Shown: positions 29,388 to 40,350 of the stretch, in pieces
How positions within the stretch are numbered: position 1 is the stretch's first letter
Layout of the letters: each line of letters starts with the position of its first letter
Source of the DNA: Actinomyces haliotis
GTDB taxonomy: Bacteria > Actinomycetota > Actinomycetes > Actinomycetales > Actinomycetaceae
Assembly (NCBI RefSeq): GCF_015355765.1
Contig: NZ_JACWNA010000013.1
Coordinates: forward strand, 41,364-105,363
Length of the DNA stretch: 64,000 bases
Reading direction: 5' to 3'
Made by a program: the position numbers and the translations under genes
The notes under the pieces: model-generated
Database searches by the model: none
What the model was told of the DNA's origin: nothing
Seen by the model: the letters and a program-made list of their open reading frames with translations, nothing else

Positions 29388-32300
29388 GGGACACCTCCAG
29401 GATGCTGTCCCACACGGTGGGGTCGGACGGGGTGAGGCCGGACGCCTCGGCGTCGGCGAGGACGCGGCGCACGGCCGCGTACTGGCGCGGGAGGACGCGC
29501 GTGAAGCGCGACCGGAGCTGCTCGGGCTCGTCCAGCAGACGCTGGGCGACCGCCGAGCCGGTCTCCTCGACGTGCTCGCGCAGGATGGTGGTGAGGACGT
29601 CGACGTCGGAGTCGTCGAGCTCGGAGAGCTCGACGGCGCCGCTGGCGACGGCCTCCGCGTTCATCCTCGCGCGGTCGAGGTCGAGGAGGTAGCCGGTCCC
29701 GCCGGACATGCCCGCGGCGACGTTCCGGCCGGTGGCGCCGAGGACGACGGCCGTACCGCCGGTCATGTACTCCAGGGCGTGGTCGCCCGCGCCCTCGGCG
29801 ACGAGCGTGGCACCGGAGTTGCGGACGGCGAAGCGCTCGCCGACGCGGCCGCGGATGAAGAGCTCGCCCGCGGTCGCGCCGTAGCCGATGACGTTTCCGG
29901 CGATGACCTGCTCCTCGGCGACGAAGGACGCGCCCTTGCTGGGGTGGACGGCCACGCGGCCGCCGCACAGGGACTTGCCGACGTAGTCGTTCGCGTCGCC
30001 CGTGAGCCGGACCGTGACGCCGTGCGGGAGGAATGCGCCGAGCGACTGGCCGGCGGAGCCGGACAGGTTGATCTCGATCGTGCCGTCAGCGAGCCCCTCG
30101 TCGCCGTACTTCTTGGCGATCTCGTGCCCGAGCATCGTGCCCACCGTGCGGTCCGTGTTCTGGATCGGCTGGGTGATGGAGACGTGCTCGGCACGGCTGA
30201 GCGCGGGGGCCGCCAGCTTGATGAGCGTGCGGTCCAGGACGGACTCGAGGCCGTGCTCCTGGCCCTTGACGTGGTGGAGCGACGAGCCGGGGGCCGGCTG
30301 CGCCATCGTGAGGATCGGCGTGAGGTCGAGGCCCTCGGACTTCCAGTGGGCGACGGCCTTCTCGGTGTCGAGCAGGTCCGCGCGGCCGACGGCCTCCTCG
30401 ATGGTGCGCAGGCCCAGGCTGGCGAGGATCTCGCGGACCTCCTCGGCGATGTACCGGAAGAACGTGACGAGGAACTCCGGACGGCCGGAGAAGCGCTGGC
30501 GCAGGACGGGGTTCTGCGTGGCGACGCCCACCGGGCAGGTGTCGAGGTGGCACTTGCGCATCATGATGCAGCCGGAGACGACGAGCGCCGTCGTCGCGAA
30601 GCCGAACTCCTCGGCGCCCAGGAGCGCGGCGATGACGACGTCGCGGCCGGTCTTGAGCTGACCGTCGCACTGCACGACGATGCGGTCGCGCAGGTCGTTG
30701 AGGACGAGGGTCTGCTGGGCCTCGGCCAGGCCGATCTCCCACGGGGCGCCGGCGTGCTTGACGCTGGTGAGCGGGGCCGCGCCGGTGCCGCCGTCGAAGC
30801 CCGAGATGAGGACGACGTCCGCCTTCGCCTTGGACACGCCCGCGGCGACGGTGCCGACGCCGATCTCGGAGACGAGCTTGACGTGGACGCGCGCCTCCTC
30901 GTTGGCGTTCTTGAGGTCGCTGATGAGCTGGGCTAGGTCCTCGATGGAGTAGATGTCGTGGTGCGGCGGCGGCGAGACGAGGCCGACGCCAGGGGTCGAG
31001 CGGCGGACCTCGGCGACCCACGGGTAGACCTTGTGGGCCGGGAGCTGGCCGCCCTCACCGGGCTTGGCGCCCTGGGCCATCTTGATCTGGATGTCCTCGG
31101 CGAAGGTGAGGTACTCGGCCGTGACGCCGAAGCGGCCGGAGGCGACCTGCTTGATCTTGGAGCAGCGCTCCGGGTCGTGCAGGCGCTCGCGGGACTCGCC
31201 GCCCTCACCGGTGTTGGACTTGCCGCCGAGGCGGTTCATGGCGATGGCGAGGGTCTCGTGCGCCTCACGGGAGATGGAGCCGTAGCTCATCGCGCCGGTG
31301 GCGAAGCGCTTGACGATCTCCTCGACCGGCTCGACCTCCTCGAGCGGGACGGGCTCGACGTCCTCGGTGCGCAGGCGCATGAGGCCGCGCAGCGTCATGA
31401 GCTGCTCGGACTGGTCGTTGATCTCGTCGGTGTAGCGGCGGAAGACCTCGCGCTGCTCGGTCCGCGTCGCGTACTGGAGACGGGAGATGGTCGCGGGGTT
31501 GAAGAGGTGGTCCTCGCCCTCACGGCGCCACTGGTAGTCGCCGCCGGTCTGCAGGGTGCGGTGCGCCGGCGAGATGCCCGACGGCGGGTAGGCCTGCAGG
31601 TGCCGAGCGAGGACCTCCTCGGCGATGACGTCGAGGCCGATGCCGCCCAGCGGGGTGGGGGTGCCGGTGAAGTACTCGTCGACGAGGTCCTCGGAGAGGC
31701 CGACGGCCTGGAAGACCTGGGCGCCCCGGTAGGAGGCGACGGTGGAGATGCCCATCTTGGACATGACCTTGAGGACTCCGTGCCCGAGCGCGTGGACGAG
31801 GTTCTCGACGGCGGTGTCCGGATCGACCTTGATAGCCCCGGAGCGGGCCAGGGCCTCGACGGACTCCATGGCGAGGTAGGGGCAGACGGCCGCGGCCCCG
31901 TAGCCGATGAGGAGGGCGACGTGGTGGACCTCACGGACGTCGCCGGCCTCGACGACGAGACCGACCTGGGTGCGCGTGTGCCTGCGCAGCAGGTGGTGGT
32001 GGACGGCGCTCGTGAGGAGCAGCGACGGGATGGGGGCCATCTCCGCGGTGGACTCGCGGTCCGACAGGATGATGAAGCTCGTGCCGGCCTCGGCCGCGGC
32101 GTCGACCTCGGCGAAGATCTCCTCGAGGCGCTCGCGCAGGGCGGCCTCTCCCCCGCTGACGCGGAACAGGCCCTTGATCTTCGTGGCGGTGAACCCCTTG
32201 GCGGCCTTCGCGCGCCCGATGTGGGCGAGCTGAGCGAGCTGGTCCGAGGTGAGGACCGGGAAGGGGATGACGAGCTTGCGCGCGTGCTCCGGGGTGTCCG

Positions 32301-33951
32301 CGAGGAAGTTCGGCTCGGGGCCGATCGCGGCGGACATCGAGGTGACGAGCTCCTCGCGGTAGGAGTCCAGCGGCGGGTTGGTCACCTGGGCGAAGAGCTG
32401 GCTGAAGTAGTCGAAGACGAGGCGGGGGCGGCTCGAGAGCACCGCGATGGGCGTGTCCGTGCCCATGGAGCCGATGGCCTCGGCGCCGTTGACGGCCATC
32501 GGCGTGAGCAGCATGGAGAGCTCCTCGTGCGTGTAGCCGAAGGTCTGCTGGCGGCGCAGGACGGAGGAGGCGGAGTGGCCGACGTGCTCGCGGGGCGGGA
32601 GGTCCTCGAGGCTGACCATGTTCTCGGCGAGCCACTCGTCGTAGGGGGCCTCGGCGGCGAGGCCGGCCTTGATCTCCGCGTCGGGGACGATGCGGCCCGA
32701 GTCGAGGTCGACGAGGAACATGGTGCCGGGCTCGAGCCGGCCACGGGCGGCGATGTTCGACTCGTCGATGGGCAGGACGCCCGTCTCCGAGGCCAGGACG
32801 ATGGTGCCGTCCTTGGTGGCGGTCCAGCGGCCGGGGCGAAGACCGTTGCGGTCCATGACGGCACCGACCTGGGTGCCGTCGGTGAACACCATGGCGGCGG
32901 GGCCGTCCCAGGGCTCGACGATGTTGGCGCTGTACTCGTAGAAGGCGCGGACCCTGGGGTCCATCGTCGTGTTCTTCTCCCAGGCCTCGGGCACGAGCAT
33001 CGCCATGGCGTGCGGCATGGACCGGCCGGCGAGGGTGAGGAGCTCGAAGACCTCGTCGAAAGAGGCGGAGTCGGAGCCGCCCTCGGTGCACACGGGGAGG
33101 AGCGGCTCGAGGTCGCCGAGGAGCTCGGAGCTCATGAGGCCCTCGCGGGCGGCCATCCAGTTGCGGTTGCCGCGCACGGTGTTGATCTCGCCGTTGTGGG
33201 CGATCATGCGGAAGGGCTGAGCCAGGGGCCACGACGGGAAGGTGTTCGTGGAGAAGCGGGAGTGCACGAGGGCCACGCGGGTGGCGACGCGCTCGTCGGT
33301 GAGGTCCGGGAAGAAGGGCGCGAGCTGCTCGGTAGTGAGCATGCCCTTGTAGACGAGGGTGCGGGACGAGAGGGAGGCCATGTAGACGCCGGCCTCCTTC
33401 TGCGCGCGGCGGCGCAGGCGGTAGGCGAGGCGGTCCAGGGCGACGCCGCTGGCGCGGCCGGCGCGGTCCGTGACGACGAGGTGACGGAACTCGGGCATGG
33501 CGCCGCGGGCGGTCGGGCCGATCATCGAGTCGTCGGTGGGGACGTCGCGCCAGCCGACGACGCGCAGCCCTTCCTCGCGCGCTAGGCGCTCGATGGCGGC
33601 GACGGCCTGCGAACGGGCCTGGGCGCCCTCGTGCGGGCCAGGGAGGAAGACGAGGCCGACGGCGTAGGCGCCCGCCTTGGGCAGCGAGGCGACCTCCTCG
33701 CGGAAGAAGGCGTCCGGGACGGCCATGAGGATGCCGGCGCCGTCGCCCGTGTTCTCCTCGGCGCCGACGGCACCGCGGTGGTCGAGGCGGGCGAGGACGT
33801 GGAGGGCGTCGGAGACGACGGAGTGAGCCGGGGCGCCGTCGAGGCGCGCCACGAAACCCATGCCGCAGGCGTCGTGCTCATAGGCGGGGTCGTAAAGCCC
33901 CTGCCTCTGGGATGCCGCCGTCCCGGCGGCCGACTGAGCGGTCTGCTGCAT
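29380..33951 (-). CDS. gltB: Glutamate synthase large subunit
   Basis: 1523-residue amidotransferase/FMN enzyme. A short propeptide of 28 residues precedes Cys29 ([10 protein letters not shown]), the class II glutaminase nucleophile exposed on processing. The glutaminase domain has [27 protein letters not shown]. The central domain is followed by the FMN-binding synthase domain with [31 protein letters not shown] and [13 protein letters not shown]. The 3Fe-4S cysteines lie in [20 protein letters not shown]. The C-terminal beta-helix GXGXG repeats are present ([21 protein letters not shown]). First gene of gltBD, with a GAGAGGA ribosome site. Confidence 0.97.
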   Translation of the reverse strand: MQQTAQSAAGTAASQRQGLYDPAYEHDACGMGFVARLDGAPAHSVVSDALHVLARLDHRGAVGAEENTGDGAGILMAVPDAFFREEVASLPKAGAYAVGLVFLPGPHEGAQARSQAVAAIERLAREEGLRVVGWRDVPTDDSMIGPTARGAMPEFRHLVVTDRAGRASGVALDRLAYRLRRRAQKEAGVYMASLSSRTLVYKGMLTTEQLAPFFPDLTDERVATRVALVHSRFSTNTFPSWPLAQPFRMIAHNGEINTVRGNRNWMAAREGLMSSELLGDLEPLLPVCTEGGSDSASFDEVFELLTLAGRSMPHAMAMLVPEAWEKNTTMDPRVRAFYEYSANIVEPWDGPAAMVFTDGTQVGAVMDRNGLRPGRWTATKDGTIVLASETGVLPIDESNIAARGRLEPGTMFLVDLDSGRIVPDAEIKAGLAAEAPYDEWLAENMVSLEDLPPREHVGHSASSVLRRQQTFGYTHEELSMLLTPMAVNGAEAIGSMGTDTPIAVLSSRPRLVFDYFSQLFAQVTNPPLDSYREELVTSMSAAIGPEPNFLADTPEHARKLVIPFPVLTSDQLAQLAHIGRAKAAKGFTATKIKGLFRVSGGEAALRERLEEIFAEVDAAAEAGTSFIILSDRESTAEMAPIPSLLLTSAVHHHLLRRHTRTQVGLVVEAGDVREVHHVALLIGYGAAAVCPYLAMESVEALARSGAIKVDPDTAVENLVHALGHGVLKVMSKMGISTVASYRGAQVFQAVGLSEDLVDEYFTGTPTPLGGIGLDVIAEEVLARHLQAYPPSGISPAHRTLQTGGDYQWRREGEDHLFNPATISRLQYATRTEQREVFRRYTDEINDQSEQLMTLRGLMRLRTEDVEPVPLEEVEPVEEIVKRFATGAMSYGSISREAHETLAIAMNRLGGKSNTGEGGESRERLHDPERCSKIKQVASGRFGVTAEYLTFAEDIQIKMAQGAKPGEGGQLPAHKVYPWVAEVRRSTPGVGLVSPPPHHDIYSIEDLAQLISDLKNANEEARVHVKLVSEIGVGTVAAGVSKAKADVVLISGFDGGTGAAPLTSVKHAGAPWEIGLAEAQQTLVLNDLRDRIVVQCDGQLKTGRDVVIAALLGAEEFGFATTALVVSGCIMMRKCHLDTCPVGVATQNPVLRQRFSGRPEFLVTFFRYIAEEVREILASLGLRTIEEAVGRADLLDTEKAVAHWKSEGLDLTPILTMAQPAPGSSLHHVKGQEHGLESVLDRTLIKLAAPALSRAEHVSITQPIQNTDRTVGTMLGHEIAKKYGDEGLADGTIEINLSGSAGQSLGAFLPHGVTVRLTGDANDYVGKSLCGGRVAVHPSKGASFVAEEQVIAGNVIGYGATAGELFIRGRVGERFAVRNSGATLVAEGAGDHALEYMTGGTAVVLGATGRNVAAGMSGGTGYLLDLDRARMNAEAVASGAVELSELDDSDVDVLTTILREHVEETGSAVAQRLLDEPEQLRSRFTRVLPRQYAAVRRVLADAEASGLTPSDPTVWDSILEVSRG

Positions 33952-34043
33952 GGAGCCCGTCCTCTCTGTAGGTCGGCGCCCGCGCTCGTGACCGAGATGC
34001 GGGACAACCGTGTCTCGTCAACGCCGACGCTTCCAGCGACGGG

Positions 34044-34970
34044 TTACGCCTCTATTTCATGATCGGCGTCTTGCGAATCCGCTGGCACATCGGTGCCACC
34101 GCCACTATCGCGCCTGATCGTGTCGGGAGCGTGACGACGTGTGGCCACGACGTAGCCCACCAGACCGGTGAGGAACACGATGAGCGAGGTCCAGTCGTTG
34201 AGACGCATGCCGAGGAAGTGCTGGGCGTCGTCGATCCGCAGGGCCTCGATCCAGCCGCGGCCCGCCGTGTAGACCATGAGGTAGGCCCAGATGAGGCGTC
34301 CGCCGGTGGCACCGTCGCGCCGTCGCAGCCGGCCGTCGAGCCAGAGGAGGAAGGCGGCGCCGGCGAGGTTCCAGAGGAGCTCGTAGAGGAACGTCGGGTG
34401 GAACAGCGTCCCGGGCGCGTAGCCGGCGGGCAGGTGGGCGTCGTCGATCTCGAGACCCCACGGCAGGGTGGTGGCCCGTCCGAAGAGCTCCTGGTTGAAG
34501 TAGTTGCCGACCCGCCCGACGGCCTGGGCGATGAGGAGGGCGGGAGCGACGGCGTCCGCCATGGGCGCCAGTCGCAGTCCACGGTGGTGGAGGAGCCAGG
34601 CGCCGGCGGCGACGCCCGCGGCGACGCCGCCCCAGATGCCCAGGCCTCCGTGCCAGACCTGCGGGATGAGGGCCAGGTCGCCGTCGGGGCCGAAGTAGGC
34701 CTCCGGGGAGGTCATGACGTGGTACAGCCTGGCTCCGACGATGCCGACGGGCACGGCGAGGATGGCGACGTCGAGGGCGACGTCCTGGTCGCCCCCGCGC
34801 TCGCGGTAACGGCGGTCAGCCAGCCAGACCGCGATGAAGACGCCGGTGAGGATGCACAGGGCGTAGGCGCGCAGCGGGATCGGCCCGATGTACCAGACGC
34901 CCCGGGAGGGACTCGGGATCGCGGCCGGCAGGCTCGCCAGCCCCTCGATGGCGGTCGTGGCGGCGTGCAT
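34044..34970 (-). CDS. lgt: Prolipoprotein diacylglyceryl transferase
   Basis: Membrane enzyme that attaches diacylglycerol to the lipobox cysteine of lipoproteins, 308 residues, seven helices. The Lgt signature GRVGNYFNQELFGRAT is visible, together with the early HGGLGIWGGV segment, the LRAYALCILTG helix near the N-terminus and RGWIEALRID near the end. The stop of trpC and this start are one base apart, the actinobacterial trp-lgt arrangement. The terminal 25 residues are polar and variable. Confidence 0.95.
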   Translation of the reverse strand: MHAATTAIEGLASLPAAIPSPSRGVWYIGPIPLRAYALCILTGVFIAVWLADRRYRERGGDQDVALDVAILAVPVGIVGARLYHVMTSPEAYFGPDGDLALIPQVWHGGLGIWGGVAAGVAAGAWLLHHRGLRLAPMADAVAPALLIAQAVGRVGNYFNQELFGRATTLPWGLEIDDAHLPAGYAPGTLFHPTFLYELLWNLAGAAFLLWLDGRLRRRDGATGGRLIWAYLMVYTAGRGWIEALRIDDAQHFLGMRLNDWTSLIVFLTGLVGYVVATRRHAPDTIRRDSGGGTDVPADSQDADHEIEA

Positions 34971-35795
34971 TCAGAGGGCCTCTCGGTGGGTGGTGCGGAG
35001 CAGGGCGGGGTGGGAGCCGGCGGCGACGAGCTCGGCCACCATCTGTTGGGGGTCGGCCGAGCGGATGACGGCCTCGCCGACGAGGACGACGTCGGCGCCG
35101 GCGCGGGCGTAGGTCATGACGTCGTGCGGACCCGCGACGCCGCCCTCGGCGACGCGGATGGTGGTGCTGGGCAGGACCTCCGCCACCTGCTCGAAGAGGG
35201 AGCGGTCGACGTCGAGGGTCTCCGGGTCGCGCGCGTCGACGGCGACGCAGCGCGCCCCGACCTCCACCGCGGAGAGCGCCTCGCGGCGGGAGTGCGCCTC
35301 GACGACGGCGAGCATGCCGAGCGAGTGCGTGCGCTCCACGAGGGCCTCGAGGACGAGGCCCTCGAGGCGGGCGTCGAGGGTGAGCATGTCGGCGCCGTGG
35401 GCACGGGCCTCGTGCACCTGGTAGGGGGTGACGACGACGTCGTTGACGAGCACGGGGACCTCGACCGCCGTGCGCACGGCGTCGAGGTCCGCCAGCGCGC
35501 CGTGGGATCGGGCGGGCTCGGTGACGACCGAGACGCTCGCCGCTCCCCCGGCCTCGTAGAAGCGGGCCAGGACGGCGGGGTCGCCGACGCCGGAGAGGTC
35601 GGCGAAGGTGGCGGTGGCGCGCTTGACCTCGGCGATGACGGACACGGCGCGGCCGGGCTGCCGCAGGACGGCACCGGCGTCGAGGGCTCCCGGGGCGAGG
35701 CGGACGGCCTCGCGGAGGGTGCCGAGGGGGACGCGCTCCTGCCGGAGGGCGACCTGGGCGCGCGAGGCGTCGGCGAGCTCGTCGAAGCGGATCAC
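34971..35795 (-). CDS. trpC: Indole-3-glycerol-phosphate synthase-like protein, active site degraded
   Basis: TrpC-fold (beta/alpha)8 barrel of 274 residues. Several catalytic positions of true IGPS are altered. The first Glu and Lys remain (VIAEVKRA), but the following SPSKG is replaced by TATFA. The catalytic Lys of C/RKDF is Asn (VLVNDVVVTPYQ). The Glu of the next strand is kept (VVEAH). The Asn of GINNRNL is lost (VAVDARDPETL), and the Ser of ESG is Gly (AEGGV). Indole-glycerol-phosphate synthesis is therefore doubtful. GTG 35795 is chosen for its AAAGGTGG ribosome site and family-length N-terminus; the ATG at 35903 would add 36 unusual residues. No trpA or trpB is adjacent, although they normally lie between trpC and lgt. 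Confidence 0.8.
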   Translation of the reverse strand: MIRFDELADASRAQVALRQERVPLGTLREAVRLAPGALDAGAVLRQPGRAVSVIAEVKRATATFADLSGVGDPAVLARFYEAGGAASVSVVTEPARSHGALADLDAVRTAVEVPVLVNDVVVTPYQVHEARAHGADMLTLDARLEGLVLEALVERTHSLGMLAVVEAHSRREALSAVEVGARCVAVDARDPETLDVDRSLFEQVAEVLPSTTIRVAEGGVAGPHDVMTYARAGADVVLVGEAVIRSADPQQMVAELVAAGSHPALLRTTHREAL

Positions 35796-35936
35796 GCGCC
35801 ACCACCTTTCCGCGGGGAGCCGGTCGGTCGTCGGTCGGTCGGCCGCCGTTGGGCGGGCGCCGGCACGGTCCCGTGCGGCCTCGCGCGGATGGTCGTGCGG
35901 CACTCATGGTCCACGCCCCCGTGTTACGGGGCAAAT

Positions 35937-35981
35937 CGGCTCGGGCGCCGGACCCCGGGGCGGGGTCCGGCGCCCGAGCCG
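35937..35981 (-). terminator. Terminator after the OPT transporter gene
   Basis: Perfect 20-bp stem (35937-35956 with 35962-35981) and a five-base loop, 23 bases past the stop. Confidence 0.9.
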
Positions 35982-36003
35982 GTGACAGGGGACGGCGTGC
36001 GCC

Positions 36004-38010
36004 TCAGTCGCGGGCGCCCTCGCGCCGCGCCATGCGGTAGAGGCCGATCAGCATCGCGATGAACACGACGACACCGAGCCAGGTGCCACCGGTGGCCCAC
36101 CCGTCCGGGAAGACGACCAGGGGCGCCTCGTTGCCGGTGGCGCCGACGATCGCGGCGAAGACGACGCCCCAGAGCGACTCTCCGACGATGAGGCCGGTCG
36201 CCATGAGCGTGCCCATGCGCTTGACCCGCTCGGGGTGGGCGGAGCGCTCGCCGGCGCGGTTGTGGATGACCCCGAGGACGGCGCCGAGCGGGATGAGGAC
36301 GGTCACGGCGCTGGGCAGGTACATGCCCATGCCGACGGCGATGGTCGGCAGGGACATGCGCCTGGTCGTGCGGGTGAGGATCTCGTCGATGATGATGACG
36401 ACGACGCCGATGAGGGCGCCGAGACCGAGGAGCCCCCAGTCGATGGAGCCGCCGAAGACGCCCGTGACGAGGGAGGAGATGAGGCTGGCCTGCGGGGCGG
36501 CGAGAGCGTTCTCGCCGGCGCCGGGTGCGCCGACGAAGCCGAAGGCGGTCTGCATGAGATCGAGGACCGGCGGGATGACGATCGCTCCGAAGAGGACGCC
36601 GATGAGCAGGGCGACCTGCTGCTTCCAGGGGGTGGAGTCGACGAGCTGGCCCGTCTTGAGGTCCTGGAGGTTGTCGTTGGAGATCGTCGCGATGCCGAAG
36701 ACGACGGCGGAGGTGAAGAGCGTGTAGGCGACCAGCGACGTCGTCTGGGAGTCGTTCGAGGCGCCGAAGACGAGCTTGACGACGAGGGCGGCGAGGATCG
36801 CGACGAGGATGCCGACGCCGGAGATCGGCGAGTTGGAGGCGCCGATGAGGCCGGCCATGTAGCCGCACACGGAGGCGACGGCGAGACCGGTCAGGAGGAT
36901 GAAGATGACCGAGATGAGGACCAGGCCGAGCGCGCTCGAGGCGATGGCGGTGCCGTGGACGAAGAGCCACAGGAGGGCGCCGACGGGCAGCATGCAGGCC
37001 AGGGTCGTGATGACGACGACGCGCATGGACAGGTCCTGCTCCGTGACGGGAAGCTCCTCGCCCTTGCCCCGACGGGCGGAGGCGGCGAGGGACTCGCGGA
37101 TGCCGGAGACGATGGGGCCGAGGATCTTGATGAAGGTCCACACGGCGGCGATGGCGATCGTGCCGGCGCCGACGAAGCGGACGTCGGAGGCGAAGGTCGT
37201 CGAGACGAGGTCGGAGAGGTCCGTGCCGTGGAGCCCGGCGACGTGGCCGGAGGTGCGCAGCGGCAGCAGGATCCCGTAGGAGATGCCGAGACCCACGAGC
37301 ATGGCGACGCCGACCCCGAGACCGACGAGGTGGCCGACGCCGATGATGGCGAGCGACAGGGACGTGCCCAGGGTCGTGGCGCCGGCGCCGAGGCGGAAGG
37401 TCGTGGAGACCTCGGTGCCGATGGCCTTGAGGGCGTTGAGGATGACGTAGCCGGCGGAGCAGACGGCGCCCCAGATGATGACGCGCAGGCCCCGGGCGGA
37501 CTCCTCGGCTCCCTCGTGGGTGTCGCCGACCTTGAGGACCTCCGCCCCCGCGACCCCCTCGGGGTACGGGAGGTCGGAGTGGGTCACGAGGGCGCGGCGC
37601 AGCGGGATGGAGTACATGACGCCGAGGACGCCGCCGAGGGCGATGACGGCGACGGTCGTCCAGTACGGGAAGTGGTTCCACCAGCCCACGATGATGAGGC
37701 CGGGCAGGACGAAGATGATCGCGGAGAGCGTCCCCGCCGCGGACGCGATCGTCTGGACGATGTTGTTCTCCTGGACCGTGTGGTCCTTGAACCGGCGCAG
37801 GATCGCCATCGAGATGACGGCGGCGGGGATGGAGGTCGCGAAGGTCAGGCCGACCTTGAGCCCGAGGTAGACGTTGGCGGCGGTGAACACGATGGTGATG
37901 ACGCCGCCGATGATGACGCCGCGGAGGGTGAGCTCCTTGACGGCGCCGCGGCTGCTGGCGGCGGCCGGCCGGCGGGCCTCCGTGCCCGCCGGTGTGGCTG
38001 ATGAGGACAT
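36004..38010 (-). CDS. OPT-family oligopeptide/metal-chelate transporter
   Basis: 668-residue membrane transporter with about 16 helices. OPT hallmarks are LTLRGVIIGGVITIVFTAANVYLGLKVG at the start, then LPYPEGVAGAEVLK, SNDNLQDLKTGQLVDSTPWKQQ and the C-terminal EVLTRTT-like region. OPT proteins take up oligopeptides or metal-siderophore complexes; bacterial members of this type are usually called oligopeptide transporters without proof of substrate. Monocistronic with a very strong terminator. The leader has GAGAG near the ATG. Confidence 0.9.
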   Translation of the reverse strand: MSSSATPAGTEARRPAAASSRGAVKELTLRGVIIGGVITIVFTAANVYLGLKVGLTFATSIPAAVISMAILRRFKDHTVQENNIVQTIASAAGTLSAIIFVLPGLIIVGWWNHFPYWTTVAVIALGGVLGVMYSIPLRRALVTHSDLPYPEGVAGAEVLKVGDTHEGAEESARGLRVIIWGAVCSAGYVILNALKAIGTEVSTTFRLGAGATTLGTSLSLAIIGVGHLVGLGVGVAMLVGLGISYGILLPLRTSGHVAGLHGTDLSDLVSTTFASDVRFVGAGTIAIAAVWTFIKILGPIVSGIRESLAASARRGKGEELPVTEQDLSMRVVVITTLACMLPVGALLWLFVHGTAIASSALGLVLISVIFILLTGLAVASVCGYMAGLIGASNSPISGVGILVAILAALVVKLVFGASNDSQTTSLVAYTLFTSAVVFGIATISNDNLQDLKTGQLVDSTPWKQQVALLIGVLFGAIVIPPVLDLMQTAFGFVGAPGAGENALAAPQASLISSLVTGVFGGSIDWGLLGLGALIGVVVIIIDEILTRTTRRMSLPTIAVGMGMYLPSAVTVLIPLGAVLGVIHNRAGERSAHPERVKRMGTLMATGLIVGESLWGVVFAAIVGATGNEAPLVVFPDGWATGGTWLGVVVFIAMLIGLYRMARREGARD

Positions 38011-38176
38011 GGTGCGCTCTCAGGTTGGGGATGCGTGAGCAAGCCCGCGCCATCGTGGGGCCCGGGCAAACAGGTCGCACGGTAGCACCGCGCGTCGCGG
38101 GCGCCGCGGCCGCCGGGACAGGAGCTCGGTGGAGAGCGCCTCCAGGGCGCAGCCCGCCTCGGTGTCCGGTCCGGGC

Positions 38177-38587
38177 TCAGGCCTCCTCGCGGAGGGCCTC
38201 GGGACGCTCTCCGACGGCGGCGCCGAGGTCGCCCCCTGCCTGGAAGCAGGAACGGGCACCCGTGTGGCAGGCCGCGCCGACCTGGTCGACCTCGACGAGG
38301 AGGGCGTCGCCGTCGCAGTCGAGGGAGACGGCCTTGACGTACTGGTAGTTGCCTGAGGTGTCGCCCTTGCGCCAGTACTCCTGGCGGGAGCGTGACCAGA
38401 AGGTGACGCGGCCCTCGGTGAGGGTCCGGCGGAGCGCCTCGTCGTTCATCCACCCGACCATGAGGACCTCGCGGGTGTCGTGCTGCTGGACGACGGCGGC
38501 GATGAGCCCCTTGGGGTCGCGCTTGAGCCGGTCGGCGAGCTCGTCGGGCAGCGGGGAGTCGGCACGGGCGGTCTCACTGGTGGTCAC
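38177..38587 (-). CDS. hisI: Phosphoribosyl-AMP cyclohydrolase
   Basis: Third step of histidine synthesis: opens the adenine ring of phosphoribosyl-AMP using zinc. 136 residues. Motifs: [43 protein letters not shown], and the metal-binding block [28 protein letters not shown] with its Asp and Cys ligands. GTG 38587 fits family length; a CACAAT -10-like box lies eight bases upstream. It sits 216 bases downstream of hisF on the same strand, with nothing evident between them. Confidence 0.95.
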   Translation of the reverse strand: MTTSETARADSPLPDELADRLKRDPKGLIAAVVQQHDTREVLMVGWMNDEALRRTLTEGRVTFWSRSRQEYWRKGDTSGNYQYVKAVSLDCDGDALLVEVDQVGAACHTGARSCFQAGGDLGAAVGERPEALREEA

Positions 38588-38803
38588 GGGCCGTGATTGT
38601 GCCACGGCCCCGGGCCCCGGCTCGACGGGCCCGTCCAGGCGCCGACGAGGGCGATCAGCACCGTGTCCGGTGCTATGCCCGCGGTGGGTGAGACCTCGGG
38701 GCACTTCCCGCGCCGGGCGCGGACGCGCCCTGTGCGTGAGACCGGAGAGGGCGGCGCGGAGCAGGGCCCGTCGGCCGGCGCGCCCCGCCCCCGGCGCGAG
38801 GGC

Positions 38804-39574
38804 TCACCGCACCGGGTGCCCGGCCGCGCGCAGCGCGTCCTTGGCCTCACTGATGGTGAGGGTGCCGTAGTGGAAGACGCTGGCCGCGAGGACTGCGTCG
38901 GCACCGTGGTCGGCGGCGGTGGCGAAGTCCGAGGCCCTGCCCGCACCGCCCGAGGCGATGAGGGGCACGTCGACGCGGGCGCGGACGTCGTCGATCATCT
39001 CGAGGTCGAAGCCGCCGGTGACGCCGTCGGCGTCCATGGAGTTGAGGAGGATCTCGCCGGCGCCCAGGCCCGCGGCGCGCACGGCCCAGTCGACGGCGTC
39101 GATACCGGTCGAGCGGGTGCCGCCGTGGGTGGTGACCTCGTAGCCGGAGGGAGTGGTGACGCCGGCGGGGCAGCGGCGGGCGTCGACGGACAGCACGATG
39201 ACCTGGTTGCCGAAGCGGGTGGCGACCTCGGTGAGGAGCTCGGGGCGAGCGATGGCGGCCGTGTTGATCCCGACCTTGTCGGCGCCGGCGCGCAGGAGGA
39301 CGTCCACGTCCTCCACGCCGCGCACCCCGCCGCCCACGGTGAGGGGCACGAAGACCTGCTCAGCCGTGGAGGAGACGACGTCGAGCATGGTGGTGCGACC
39401 CTCGGAGGAGGCGGAGACGTCGAGGAAGGTGATCTCGTCGGCCCCCTCGGCGTCGTACCGCGTGGCGAGCTCGACGGGGTCACCGGCGTCGCGCAGGCCC
39501 TGGAAGTTGACGCCCTTGACCACGCGCCCGTCCTTGACGTCGAGGCAGGGGATGACGCGGACTGCGACGCTCAT
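38804..39574 (-). CDS. hisF: Imidazole glycerol phosphate synthase cyclase subunit
   Basis: 256-residue TIM barrel that works with HisH to make imidazole glycerol phosphate and AICAR. Catalytic Asp in [17 protein letters not shown] (residue about 11) and the second Asp in [14 protein letters not shown]; phosphate sites VGGGVRG and ASGGAG. ATG 39574 has an AGGAG ribosome site; longer open frame upstream is an overlap with the divergent plus-strand gene. HisH is not in this window, so the his genes are split. Confidence 0.96.
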   Translation of the reverse strand: MSVAVRVIPCLDVKDGRVVKGVNFQGLRDAGDPVELATRYDAEGADEITFLDVSASSEGRTTMLDVVSSTAEQVFVPLTVGGGVRGVEDVDVLLRAGADKVGINTAAIARPELLTEVATRFGNQVIVLSVDARRCPAGVTTPSGYEVTTHGGTRSTGIDAVDWAVRAAGLGAGEILLNSMDADGVTGGFDLEMIDDVRARVDVPLIASGGAGRASDFATAADHGADAVLAASVFHYGTLTISEAKDALRAAGHPVR

Positions 39575-39796
39575 GGGGACTCCTGGTGTCGTGGGGGCGG
39601 CGGCACCGCGAGCGTAGCGCGCGCTGCGACCGCCCACCTGGACCGTACCGCCCCCGAGCGGCGGCGCGGTCCGCGCTCCGGAGGCCCGGGAACACCGTGC
39701 CGACGTGCCACCGCCTCGCGGGGTGCCCGCGAGTGTGGCATCTTGACGTGAAGGGCGTCTCATCGGGGACGTCGCCCCGCCAGCCGGAAGGATCTC

Positions 39797-40300
39797 ATGA
39801 TGTCCACTCCACACAGCACCGCTCGCCGCGCTGAGGAGCAGGAGCTCGTCCGCGACCTCATGCGCCAGGCGCGCTTCGCGATGCTCACCACCCGTGACTC
39901 CACGGGGTCCCTCGTGTCCCGTCCGCTCACGGTCCAGGACGTGAGCGAGGACGGGGACGTCAGCTTCATCGTCCCGAGCGGCGGTGACGCGGCCCAGGAG
40001 GCGGACGGCCAGGAGGTGAACCTCGGCTTCCGTGACGGCACGTCCTTCGTCTCCGTCGCCGGACGGGGGCGCGTCCTGCGCGACCCCGCCGTCGTCGAGG
40101 ACCTGTGGAGCAGCGTCACCAGCGAGCTGGTCGAGCGCGTCGAGGGCGAGGAGAGCTCCAGCAAGGTGGCCCTGGTCGTCCACGCGGACACCGCCCAGTA
40201 CTGGAAGTCCCCCTCGGGGCCGGCGCTGGCCGTCGGGCTTCTCCGCGCCGCGGTCACGGGCGGTCAGCCTGGTGGACACGCCGGCACCGTCGAGCTGTGA
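39797..40300 (+). CDS. Pyridoxamine 5'-phosphate oxidase-like (general stress protein 26 family)
   Basis: 167-residue split beta-barrel flavin-binding protein. Typical features: [56 protein letters not shown], and the tail [13 protein letters not shown]. Members bind FMN or related flavins and are stress-associated; actual oxidase activity is unproven. GGAAGGA precedes tandem ATG codons. First of three plus-strand genes, the next being an FAD oxidoreductase. Confidence 0.85.
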   Translation: MMSTPHSTARRAEEQELVRDLMRQARFAMLTTRDSTGSLVSRPLTVQDVSEDGDVSFIVPSGGDAAQEADGQEVNLGFRDGTSFVSVAGRGRVLRDPAVVEDLWSSVTSELVERVEGEESSSKVALVVHADTAQYWKSPSGPALAVGLLRAAVTGGQPGGHAGTVEL

Positions 40301-40350
40301 CGCGTTCCGAACCGCACGATGGCCCACGACCACCCCAGGAGGACACAGGC

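Noticed and set aside
36235..38001. 588-codon plus-strand open frame over the OPT gene
   Set aside because: Shadow frame; the opposite strand has clear OPT motifs and membrane helices.
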